Below are positions 22,134 through 31,516 of a DNA stretch of 64,000 nucleotides, in pieces. The DNA is taken from assembly GCA_036250225.1 (NCBI GenBank), contig JAPZLL010000074.1, positions 1-64,000 on the forward strand, in the 5' to 3' direction. Made by a program: the position numbers and the translations under genes. The notes under the pieces are model-generated. The model did not search any database and was not told where the DNA came from. It saw only the letters and a program-made list of their open reading frames with translations. Origin of the DNA: Cercophora sp. LCS_1 (Eukaryota; Ascomycota; Sordariomycetes; Sordariales; Lasiosphaeriaceae). The stretch's first letter is position 1; every line of letters starts with the position of its first letter.

Positions 22134-22945
22134 TGTTGAGTTCAATTGCCAAGGACGTGTTGTACAGAAAACTACATCCTCGGAAAATTAAGCAGGGGAT
22201 ACCTCTTTGCAAACAAGGCCCTAATTATAATTTTTGGAGGCATTTTCGAAGTTCTCTACACGTGTTTAAATAAAATGTTAAGATATTGTTATATATCCAT
22301 TGGAAATTATACTACGCCTTGAAGCATTTGATGCAGTGTAGCTAGAAAAAACAACGGGCCATTACAATCGGTTTCGATACCTAAAATAAAAAATCGATTA
22401 ATTATGATTTGACAATCGCACGATCGTTTGCTCAATCGCCCGGTCGATCAATCAGCTGATAGTCGAGCAGTTGAGCGGTCAAAGATTTCAGCGATTGGTC
22501 GATCGAAAGATAGATTGAGCAATGGGGCGACCGAAAAGTTAATCAAGCGATCGAGCAATCGGTAATTGAGCGATCAAACAACCAAGTAATGGAGTGAAGA
22601 CAAGAGTTCGATTGCCAAGGGCGTGTTGCACAAAAAACTACACCCTCGGAAAATTGAGGAGGGGATACTTCTTTGCAAAAAAGGCCTTGATTATATTCTT
22701 GGAGGCATTTGCAAAATTCTATACAGGCATTATTATATTTTTATCAGTCATAATTTCACAATCGCTCATCGTTCGCTCATCGTTCGCTCAGTCGCTCGGT
22801 CGATCAGTGAGCTAATTAAGCGGGTTGGCGGTCGGTAGATAAGCGATTGAGCGATTGAGTGGTTGATGATTTCAGCGATTGGCCGATCGAAAGATCGATA
22901 GAGCAATGGGGCGACCGAAAATCAACCGAGCGAGCGAGCAGCCAA
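22134..22945. repeat. tandem pair of about 400-bp repeats with GATCG-rich arms
   Basis: Block 22136-22265 returns at 22607-22730 (GCCAAGGACGTGTTG against GCCAAGGGCGTGTTG, then CCTCGGAAAATT in both), and block 22402-22560 returns at 22745-22930 (GCGATTGGTCGATCGAAAGAT and GGGGCGACCGAAAA shared). Most differences between copies are transitions, as expected if RIP acted on them. The arms are made of many short GATCG/CGATC and GAGCGAT words on both strands and could form hairpins. No coding capacity. Confidence 0.7.
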
Positions 22946-23205
22946 GTGATGGATCACAAATGGTATGGTCGCGATGAATTTAGGGCTTGAAAGATATATG
23001 TTGGCCCAGGAGCGATTATAATTCTTGCAGTCTTGTAGTAATCGAGGTGGTGTTCAAGCTTTATGTGTATGCCAGGTGGTAGCTGATTCTCTTCGGCTCC
23101 TTCCCGTCTCGTCGCTCCAACTCCACAAACTGATTTTATCCTACACATTTCCACACCAAGCAAGCCCCTCTACCTCTCTGAAAATAAAGAAGCAAAGCAC
23201 CCTCT

Positions 23206-24067
23206 TCAAGCCGCCTGTGTTGGCGCCACGTAGTTGGCTGACCAAGATGCCTTGTAGGTCGATGTTGCGACAATTACAGGGGAGTTGCCAACAAACGTCG
23301 CTGACGTCACAACAGACTTCTGAATCCAGCTGCTCCAGAGGGTCGCCGTGTTAGGTCCGGAGATAGGCCCCACGCTCACAGCTGTTGTCTCAGGCCATGC
23401 CCCTGACCAGACAGTCGGGCCCGGAATCTTGTACTCGGTGGTGCAAGGGGCCAGCAACGAGGTGGTCTTGGTCGAGCAGTAGACCTGCAAATCTGGTAAG
23501 CAATGGAACAACCATGGCTTATAGCCCACGAAAACTTACGTCGTGCAGAATACCCGGGTCGTTGACCTTGTATGCTCCAGGGAACGAAACACCCTGCGGA
23601 AGCGCGACCGTGCCATCTCCCTCGACCTCGAGCTGGACGCAATTGGGGTAGAACTGGGCGCCACGAATGGGGTTCTTGTCAAAGGCAGCATCGCCCTCAT
23701 GGAGTGCAATCAGCTCCGCACGGAGGAGGTAGTGGCCGGCCTTGAGACCAGCCGGAATGCGAACGTTCATGAGGCCGTTGTTCGCCTTCAGCTCGGATGT
23801 GATCGCCCACTTACCGGGCGAGAACTTCGCCTCAGGCTGCTCATACTTGCCCTTCTCGAAGATCTTGACAAAGGAGTTCTCCGCCGGCGGGTCGGGGGAC
23901 AGATACACCAAGATTGGGCCTAATGTTGGTCAGTTGGGTCCTTTTGGAGTTCGACACTGGTGTCAGGTCGTACCGTGGTGCGAGAAGTCGATTACTGCTG
24001 CAGTCAGCCTTCCCAATCCCAACCAAGAGAGGACCAGGTAACGGACTGTCATCTGCAACGATGGCAT
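23206..24067 (-). pseudogene. AA9 lytic polysaccharide monooxygenase, 5'-truncated
   Basis: Exons 23919-23540 and 23484-23206 encode most of an AA9 (former GH61) domain: VIDFSHHGPILVYLSP (second copper histidine in the H-x-G-P context), GHYLLRAELIALHEG, GAQFYPNCVQLEV (axial Tyr and the Gln), VSFPGAYKVNDPGI and KIPGPTVW. A further exon 24067-23974 joins in frame, but its start (MPSLQMTVRYLVL) does not look like a secreted AA9 N-terminus. The first histidine of the histidine brace, which must follow the signal peptide directly, and about 70 residues after it are missing. About 24000-24060 a different sequence with a coding frame on the opposite strand takes over. Probably inactive. The C-terminus lacks a cellulose-binding module. 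Confidence 0.7.
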
Positions 24068-24296
24068 GACCGACCAAGTCACGATCGGTGAGAGAAACAC
24101 CCTGGAAAAGAACCCGAAGGCATGGGGGAAGAAGACCAAGATAACTGCGGACATCGAGAAAAGGCAGAAGGAGGAGATCGCCGTCGGAGTCATCAAGATG
24201 GTGGAGGAGCTTAACCGCAAGATATGGGGGGCATTAAATGGTCTGAAGGAGGAGATAGCCGAGCAGGATGGTGGAAGCACTGGCTCTTGGGATTGA
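24066..24296 (+). CDS. unrecognised charged open frame, possible fragment
   Basis: 76 codons from an ATG at 24066; the product is Lys/Glu-rich and helical (ITADIEKRQKEEIAVGVIKM, LNRKIWGALNGLKEEI), coiled-coil-like. It lies head-on against the truncated AA9 gene and may be the piece that replaced its 5' end. A short fragment of a transposon gag-like protein is another option. Confidence 0.25.
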   Translation: MTDQVTIGERNTLEKNPKAWGKKTKITADIEKRQKEEIAVGVIKMVEELNRKIWGALNGLKEEIAEQDGGSTGSWD

Positions 24297-24784
24297 GCGA
24301 CGGAAGGAATCTTTGCTGATCGGGACATCGTCGCTATTGATAGTGATGAAAGGGATCTTTTCCTCTTCTTTGTTAGGGTTCAACAAAGGAAGGCTCAGTT
24401 GTTGGCCATAATATTGTATTTAGATTCTACGAAGGAAGGAAGAGAAAAAGGAAAGGAAAACTCTGCATGATGCCTCCGCTGAGGAGGTTGCTGGAGGCTC
24501 CGCAGTTGTTGCGGAGCCCGAGGGTTTGGTCGCTGACCCAACCCTAACCCTGGGCCAGAACTTCCCCCCCACTCCGGCCGCCGAAAAATTCGCGGGGCCG
24601 CAGTGGCCCATGCAGCCCGCGGCGGTCCGAATAACCTTGGCCGCGCGTAAACAAACGTTTTCTTTCTTCTTTTCTTCAGCCAAGACATCACACATCGGCG
24701 TAAGTAATCGCGCGCTGCGCCGCGCGAAAACCTGTTAGATCCCCCAACTAATTCGCGGAAAACAGAAACAAAAAAAAAATCCAA
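24297..24784. other. intergenic, no gene seen
   Basis: Contains CG-rich and poly-A/T tracts (for example ACAAAAAAAAA before 24780). Frames on the minus strand here are antisense to the start of the next gene. Confidence 0.35.
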
Positions 24785-25554
24785 ATGGGCCGCCGTGGCC
24801 AGAAGCGTGCGCGCCCTTCGCGCGGGGAGGCCTCGCCTCCCCAAGAGGAACCTGCGCCCCGGCGCATCAAGTTGACCGTGAGTCAGAGGCGTTTTGAGCT
24901 GGCGTCGCTGTTTTTTGTGCTAACGCCGCGTTATTTTAGGTCGAAGATGCTCGTCATGCCCGCGCCCAGCGCGAGGCCAAGGCCGCGGCTTTGGCCGCAA
25001 CAACTTTGCGGAACGCTGCGGCGCCGCCGCACCACAAGGTAATTTTAGGCCCCCGCAGAGCTTGTTGCGAGATCCGCTAACTTTTTAGTACTTCCCCTGC
25101 CTCCGGTGCGTTACTGGCGGTCACCAGTGTGTGCCGCACATGGGACGTGGCAGCACGTCCTGTGCTGCGTGCCACGCTGGTGGGCGAGCCTGCCGGCCTA
25201 CGCCGGAGGTCGTTTTGGCGGCCCAACGTGCCTAGGAAGCCGTTGGGTCACCAGCCGCCGGTCCGGAGCGGGAAGCCTTTTTGGCTTCCCAGAAGATCGT
25301 TGGTCGCCTGGCGACCTTGGAGGCTGCGGGCCTCATCACTCCGTAAGTCTTCCGCGGTTTCCAGTGAGAACCCCGCAGTACTAACTGCTGCCAGCTCCGC
25401 CGTGTTGGCGGTCCTCGCGGGCCCCAACCACCCTGAGCCGGTGGAGGAGGGCCCGGTCACCAGGGCTGAGTTCGCTGAGCTCCGCGCCCTTTGCGTGGGG
25501 CTCCAGGCGAGGGTCGTCGCTTTAGAGGCGGCGCCCCCCCTGGAAAGCAATTGA
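24785..25554 (+). pseudogene. Cys-rich unrecognised protein gene with an in-frame stop
   Basis: Four exons in one continuous logic: 24785-24877, 24940-25038, 25089-25342 and 25395-25554, all with GT...AG introns (TTTAG acceptors, CTAAC branches). The 201-codon product begins MGRRGQKRARPSRGE (basic), has an Ala-rich helix, then the block CLRCVTGGHQC, nine residues, CAACHAGGRAC (spacing C-x2-C-x6-C-x9-C-x2-C-x6-C), which looks like a zinc-binding module, and a C-terminal helix with ALCVGLQARVVALEA. A TAG at 25233-25235 interrupts exon 3; the frame stays coding-like after it (AFLASQKIVGRLATLEA). CAG to TAG would explain it. Read-through or an unseen intron cannot be ruled out. Confidence 0.5.
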
Positions 25555-25859
25555 GCTCTGGTGGCCGTGGTCCTCCTCCTAGAGGAGAATCTAGTCGTGG
25601 TGGTGGCCACTGCCTGGTAGCTGGTGGTAGACATGAGATAGGTCTTCGATGGCGCGTCTTCCGCGGATTTGTTGACTTCGAACGATCTCTCGCCGGCGAA
25701 CTGCAACGCTGGGATCGCCAGCACTGCGACGATCAACCCCGGGGTACCAAATTCCAGCATCCTTCCTTTCTCGTTCTTGCACTCGACCCAGTCCTTCCCA
25801 GCTAGTATCCACTGCTCCAGGTGCTGGAGTCCCTCTCTGCTGATCTTCTAGAGTTTGTG

Positions 25860-26560
25860 ATATGTCATTTGCTGCTGGGTTTTGGCACGTACAATCTCTC
25901 CCAGACTTGGTTCATGTGGCGATCTGCCTCCCCAGGTTTAAGTGTCCCATTTGCTTTTGCCAGGGATTATCATCGCCCTCTTATCGTATTCGCCTGAGAG
26001 TGACATCATCACATCAAATACATCGGGAGGCGAGACTCACATCTTCGATATCTTCACCGCCTGGTTGGCCTACCACAACGTCGATTGCAATTGGGTGTCC
26101 TGGTGTTTGAACGACTTTGATGTGATTGAGCTCTCCTGGGAGACCGATTCTCCTGGGATGGTTTTCTAGGAATATTGGGCAAAGTGAGACGTAATCTTTG
26201 ATGTGCTTCGTCGTTTTCCCGAAGGTCAGGCATATAGTTCCTTGAGCGTGCGATTAATGCCGAAGTGATGCTTGTCATGGGCAAGCTCCAGAACTTCGCG
26301 TACACACGATCGCGGAATACACAGACAACGCTCGCCATCCCATGAGTTGTGGACCAACAAGTCGCCCATGTCTCGGATCTCGAATGGGGATCCCTTCGTC
26401 AGGTCCAGCAGCTTCTTTGGGTTTCTTTCGAGTCGCGATTCTACTCCAGGATCTTCTCATACATTTTTATCTCGCTCGTATCCTTTGACCAGTCTGTTCT
26501 TCACGCTCGATTCGATCTCGAGGTGCGATTTCCTGGGGAACCGAGACGCTACCCACCGGC
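25860..26560 (-). mobile_element. Ty3/gypsy retrotransposon relic (integrase region)
   Basis: The minus strand carries, in changing frames and with stops, pieces of a gypsy-type integrase: a linker KSHLEIESSVKNRLVKGYE, the zinc-binding part DGERCLCIPRSCVREVLELA followed by HDKHHFGINRTLKEL (about 26340-26235), then HIKDYVSLCPIF (about 26200), and an integrase-core-like YDKRAMIIPGKSKWDT (about 25990-25940). At least three frame changes and several stops. No LTRs found in the window, so only an internal fragment remains. Confidence 0.6.
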
Positions 26561-26721
26561 TTGGTCCACGATTGGGTTTGCCGCGACTTTCAGTTCACTG
26601 TGAATTAAGGGGCGGGGAGAGCAAATAAGTCCACTCCTGCAAAACAGGAATTTCCTCCACGGGGGTAGAGCCTCAGTCTCTCAGGAGATACTGGAAGGTC
26701 AGTTGGCGATCGAAGGGGCCC

Positions 26722-26812
26722 AGGGATTGGGAATCGGGGATTGGGAATCGGGGATTGGGGATTGGGAATCGGGGATTGGGGATTGGGAATCGGGGATTGG
26801 GGATTGGGGATC
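26722..26812. repeat. G-rich minisatellite
   Basis: About six copies of GGGGATTGGGAATC / GGGGATTG units in a row. G-runs of three and four on one strand could form a quadruplex. Confidence 0.85.
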
Positions 26813-26879
26813 GTGGCCAGAATTGTGATCATCTTCCACAATCGCGAGATTGTGGTCGTCGCCGAAAAAGAGGGTCAAT

Positions 26880-27010
26880 TCTAACCTCAACTCTAAGATC
26901 GGATAAACTACTCAACTCTGAGATCCGACAGTACAAACTGCTCAAACTCTGAGGACAAAACTTCTGATCTCTGAAACCCGACAAACATCTCAACTCTGAG
27001 ATCGATAGAC
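26880..27010. repeat. degenerate short repeat (CAACTCTGAGATC)
   Basis: The words CAACTCTGAGATC and AAACTCTGAGGAC recur four to five times in 130 bp. No coding value. Confidence 0.5.
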
Positions 27011-27069
27011 GCACAACTCTGGACCCTCCAAATCATCCCCCCCAAAAAAACCCTCGGCAATCTTGATAG

Positions 27070-28643
27070 CTAGTCATCCGTGACTTTCGACTGTTGCTGG
27101 CGTCGCTCTTTGGAGCGCTGCTTGGAGGCTCTAGTCTGGGCGAGCCTCCTTTGCTTTTGTTCTTCGGTCTGACGCGCCTTCGTTTTCTGATAGGCGGATC
27201 GGTGATAGGCCTGTCTCGCTTCCTTCTTTTCAGCGGTTTCATTCGCTCTCCTTTTCCGGGCGGAGGCGCTGGATGCTGCGTTCCGTTTTCGCCTCTGCTC
27301 AGGGGTGACAACAGCGATTGCGCGCTTTTTGGTATCGTTGGCATTGCGTTTGGCCCTGGACTTCGATTTCCGTTCCTCAGTCATCTTGGCCCTTCTATTG
27401 CGGTCAGATTCGTTTTTCTTTTTCTTTTCTGCTGCCCAATCGTCCGGGTTGTCAATCCGCCACTGTCGTTTCGCCTCCAATTGGCGCTTCCTGTAAACTT
27501 TCATCGCAGCGGCATCCCGGGCTTTCGTCTCCTCCGCCGTCAATAGCGATTTAGAGTAGTACTTCATCCAGAGAGGATTGTGGGAACAAAGTCCGTCGTA
27601 GTCGAATTCTTCGATTGGCCATGGACACTTGAATCCATATTCACGATCCTTCTTTTCCATCGTCCAAAACTGGCAGTGGAAGAATGCCTCGGTTGCGGTA
27701 ACCATCAATCGGAGATTATCGGTGAACTCGGAGGACCTAGGGGGGTCACAGGTGCAGAGCATTACAATATGGGTGATCGTGTAGCCCTCTTCTTGCGCTT
27801 GCAGCATGCATTTCGGGATAGTCATACTCCTAGACGGATCGTCCAGATCTTCGATCCAAAGCTGGTAGGTCCGGATCCGCTTCCGGACCCCACCAGATTG
27901 CGACGTGCCCGAGCCCGAATACAAGAGTCCTTATCACCAACGTCAGCCAATCCTCTTCTCCTTGGACGATCCAACTAACCTATGGCGCCCGGCTTTTCCA
28001 TGACGATCCCATAAACTCCCCAGGCGCGATTGCGTGACTTCGCATCCACTCTTGGCAAGGACTTGAACCACGCAAGCGGCGGAGGTGAATCCGCGGAAAG
28101 AACTTCTTGAAGACCGTCGCAGAACCGTAAATTCACCGAATCGACGAGCTCGTGAATGCGGCGATCACTGGTGAAAGCGCGTCGGAACTGGGTCGAGAGG
28201 TGGCCTTTCCTGGACTCTATCAGGAAATCCTTCAAGTGGTCGATCGGCGATCGGGCTCCGGCTCTGTTGGAGAGCTCGGGCACCGAGTCAGTGCTCTCGG
28301 GCGAGGGTGAATCGGAGCTCAGATCGGAGGACGTTGGATCGTCCACATCCATGGGATCACAGACTTCATCGTCGGAGGTTTCGTTTCCGTCAACAGGAGG
28401 ATCGATTCTGTCGACATCCAAGTCAGGTCCGTCAACGTCGGAATCGGTTTCGTCGGCATCGAAAAGGATTGCGTCGAAATCGGAATCGTCTTCAACGGGC
28501 AGTTCAACATCGCCGCGGGGCTCTTCAAAATCGGAATTGACTTCAATTGACAGATTGGTGAAATCGACATATACAGTGTCGCCCCTGGGTGTTGCTGGAT
28601 TGGCCACTAAGCGTGTAGAGCGTCTGACACCACGTCCTTCCAT
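27070..28643 (-). CDS. unrecognised protein with acidic N-half and Lys/Arg-rich C-half
   Basis: Two exons, 28643-27980 and 27929-27070, intron of 50 nt (GTTAGT donor, GCTGACG branch); 507 residues. Residues 1-110 are acidic and Asp/Ser-rich (DDSDFDAILFDADETDSDVD). About 130-220 is a helical segment with WFKSLPRVDAK. About 225-320 has a Cys/Trp-containing globular part (LCTCDPPRSSEF, FKCPWPIEEFDYDG, NPLWMKYYSKSLL). From about 325 to the end it is a long basic helix with many Arg/Lys/Ala/Gln and repeated QKTKARQTEEQKQRR-like words. Nuclear or nucleic-acid-binding is likely from charge alone. It is divergent from the gene at 29828. No family recognised. Confidence 0.6.
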
Positions 28644-29827
28644 TGCGTTAACTCCAGTCCTGTAAACTGGTGCTGTGTGTCGATGGGAAGGGTGGGACGT
28701 GAAGTAAGTTCAATCGGAAAAGGATGTGACATTTTGGAGTCAAATCGGGAGATGTGCGTTGGGAACGGTCGCCCCTTCCTCTTTCTAACATACATGAGCC
28801 ACCAGACGCGAGAGGGATTGTGGCGGGAAGGGCTCGCAATTCTCAGAGAGAGGAAGAAGGAACGATCCGCAACAGGTTCGACACCATACATCCACATACC
28901 AACACGATCGGCACAGGGGGTCGACGTGCAAGCTTATCATGTCAAGGAAAACACATTGAGCGATCACCACCGGAACATTGGGCCGAGTCAAAACATATCC
29001 GCGGCGCGCATATATCTGAACAATCGCATTTATATTGAGAGTGCTAAAACCCGCCGAGAAACGGAAATGGAAGTCCTAGGCTTCTTGTGGGCACTTCAAA
29101 AAGGCTGCATTTGGATCGATACAACGCAAAGGTGTCGCCGATCGAGATGAGTCTGAACGAGACGGGACTGGGATTTATGCCAAACTTCATCCCAGATGCA
29201 GTCAAAACTGTGTGGTCGATATGCCCCAGCACCGACTGTCCATCCATGATGCCATTGTGCTGGTGTCAGTGACGATGAAAATGTATTACGATTGGAGACA
29301 GAGCCGCAATTCTTTTCAGTTGGAGACAGAGTGATGTTGAAGCTATGCAAATGATATATTCCTGATTCAGCGACTACACGGCAAGGTTCATACAAAAGTC
29401 AACAGGCGCGCGCCCAAAATACCGATCAAGTGTGAAGGGCTTGGGCACGAATGTGACAACCGGTTGATTGCCAAACAATTCATCCGATCACGAAATGGTG
29501 TCCAGCTGCCAGAAAGCATCGCAGAGGAAGGAGGAGTGAGGGAGCCCCTGCAGAAATAAAAGAGCCCACGGTGACCACGGGATTATAATGCGGCAGCAAC
29601 TCAAGGCAGGAACCCGACCACCTTCACTTTTACCCAGAATAACGCGCAAAACCCACAATAAGTGAGCAACTTCAAGTTCCCTAAATAAACTATTTTGGCA
29701 CGAATCGCCCAAGCAACCGAGAACCCCCACCACTTTCACAAAACAAAAGCCCTATCTACTTATCCGCATCAACACCAACCAACCCAATACCAACAACCTC
29801 CCAGACTCACAACACCAAGCAACGACC
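28644..29827. other. divergent intergenic region between two orphan genes
   Basis: About 1.2 kb without a convincing gene. Frames 28677-29150 (+) lack motifs. The last 130 bp are rich in CAACC/CCAAC words, typical of a fungal 5' leader, before the ATG at 29828. Confidence 0.4.
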
Positions 29828-31516
29828 ATGGCGGCACCAGACACATCGCAGTTCAAACCGCCGATCAGGAAGAACGCCGACCTGACGGGCGATCAGAAAA
29901 TCGAGTTCATGAAGCTGGAGACATACGCGACCAGCGCCATCACGGCATACTGTGAGATGTTTGCCCGCAAGGGCTTACCAATCGATATAGACGTCAACCA
30001 GATCTATGTCGAGATCATCAGGTCGGGCAAGCAAGCCGTAACCGACCACATGCTGTACAAGGAATCGAAGCCCGGACTGGAGGCAATCGCCGCATTGGTA
30101 AAACAAGGCGGTGCCTGGAATCGCAAGAATACCCGCAAAAAGACCAAACTCCCTGCATGGGGATCGCCTGAATCAATCATCGCTCTGTACGCAATCACCG
30201 CCCTTCACCTATCCGAGAAGAGGAGGGTGAACCGACGTAGCAAAGCCAAGCTCAGCAAAGCGGTGACAGAACGTGTGACAGCAGCAGGGCTGGACTTCAT
30301 CGTTAACCCCTCAATCCCGATGCCGGAATTCTGGGAGGGAGCAAAGGTATTCAGCTCGCGATGGAGAAAGAAGCACATCGAGCCGCTTCCACGCAAAAGA
30401 CGAGTGGAGAAGCCAGAAGTTCTCAACGCAGTGTATCACCGTCGGTCGGGGGACGATTCGACAGACAGCAGCTCATCGACCGGCACATCATCAGCAAGCA
30501 CAAGCGCCTCAACGACCAGCACATCGTCAGCGAGTACAAGTACCTCATCGGGAGGCACAAGTACCTCATCGGGAGGCACAAGCACCTCATCGGGAGGCAC
30601 AGGTACCTCATCGACAACTGATACCGGAACCAGAACCGCGTCATCATCATCACCATCATCATCACCATTAAGCGACATACCATCGACCGTACCTGAGTCA
30701 GAGGGCAACGAAGGTGCATCGAACCGGAGGCCATCAGGTCTGGTCATAAACACAATAGCGGCACCGGAAGCCCAGACCACAGTCGATGCGCAGGCAACTA
30801 GGACGGCCGCCACACCGGCAGGCACAACCAACAGCAACATGATCGTACCAACAACGACAGGCACCGCTATGGCCCCAGCAGCCCCCGTCATTGCACCTCC
30901 CACGACTAGTCCTGCTGTGGCCCCAGCGACCAACGCCCCAGCAGCCCCCGTCATCGCACCTCCCGCAACCAACACCGCTGTACCCCCAACGATCAACGCT
31001 CGAGCAGGCCCCGGTTCTGTTACATCCACGACATCGAGCCGCAAGCGCAAGCGGATAGAAGAGCTGGAGGAAAGGATCGGAATCCTAGTCCAACGAGAAA
31101 CAGCACTGATCGACGTCCTCGCATGGGCAAGTGAGATAGACTTGCGTCGCAAGAAAACCGTGAAGAGAGAGCAGCAATTGGCGGACAGCCTGTTCAGAGC
31201 CGTAGTCGAAAAGGATACCAGGAACGTGTCACGAGCGATCAGGCAGTACAATGAGCACAATGAAGAAGATATCGACGAACTCCCGACTGCACTCTTCGAG
31301 CTTAAGGACGAGACCACTGATGACGGACTGATGAACGCGAGAACAATGGCGGAGATGAGTCTAAGGATCTGGAATTCCGAGCTAAGGAGAGACGTCAGAG
31401 AAGAGAACGAGAGAAGAAAGGAGATCATCTCAGATCTCACCCGAGTGATCGAGGAAGAGCACCAGAAGACCGGAAGCATCCTGGAGGCAATCAAGAACAC
31501 AGGAAAGGCAGACTAA
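29828..31516 (+). CDS. unrecognised 562-residue protein with Ser/Thr-rich centre and coiled-coil C-terminus
   Basis: Single uninterrupted frame with ATGG start context. Residues 1-200 form a basic helical region (GDQKIEFMKLETYATSAITA; FWEGAKVFSSRWRKKH). About 205-295 is almost pure Ser/Thr/Gly, including a 21-nt minisatellite that encodes STSSGGT repeats. About 300-405 is Ala/Pro/Thr-rich with imperfect APVIAPP repeats. About 410-562 is charged and helical (KRKRIEELEERIGILVQRE; EENERRKEIISDL), a likely coiled coil. No catalytic motif and no signal peptide. Nuclear or structural role is only a guess. The long frame on the opposite strand (31500-30436) is a shadow caused by the repeats. Confidence 0.65.
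   Translation: MAAPDTSQFKPPIRKNADLTGDQKIEFMKLETYATSAITAYCEMFARKGLPIDIDVNQIYVEIIRSGKQAVTDHMLYKESKPGLEAIAALVKQGGAWNRKNTRKKTKLPAWGSPESIIALYAITALHLSEKRRVNRRSKAKLSKAVTERVTAAGLDFIVNPSIPMPEFWEGAKVFSSRWRKKHIEPLPRKRRVEKPEVLNAVYHRRSGDDSTDSSSSTGTSSASTSASTTSTSSASTSTSSGGTSTSSGGTSTSSGGTGTSSTTDTGTRTASSSSPSSSPLSDIPSTVPESEGNEGASNRRPSGLVINTIAAPEAQTTVDAQATRTAATPAGTTNSNMIVPTTTGTAMAPAAPVIAPPTTSPAVAPATNAPAAPVIAPPATNTAVPPTINARAGPGSVTSTTSSRKRKRIEELEERIGILVQRETALIDVLAWASEIDLRRKKTVKREQQLADSLFRAVVEKDTRNVSRAIRQYNEHNEEDIDELPTALFELKDETTDDGLMNARTMAEMSLRIWNSELRRDVREENERRKEIISDLTRVIEEEHQKTGSILEAIKNTGKAD
30536..30612 (+). repeat. 21-nt minisatellite inside the coding sequence
   Basis: Three to four copies of AGTACCTCATCGGGAGGCACA, in frame, encoding the STSSGGT repeats of the protein at 29828-31516. 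Copy number can change without a frameshift. Confidence 0.85.

Noticed and set aside
25132..25235. an intron hiding the TAG at 25233 (GTGGGC...CCTAG, about 57 nt)
   Set aside because: It would change the frame of exon 3 and remove a conserved-looking cysteine, so a real in-frame stop is more likely.
30436..31500. 354-codon open frame on the minus strand
   Set aside because: It is antisense to the intact 562-residue gene and owes its openness to the Ser/Thr repeats; its product is low-complexity Val/Ser/Asp.
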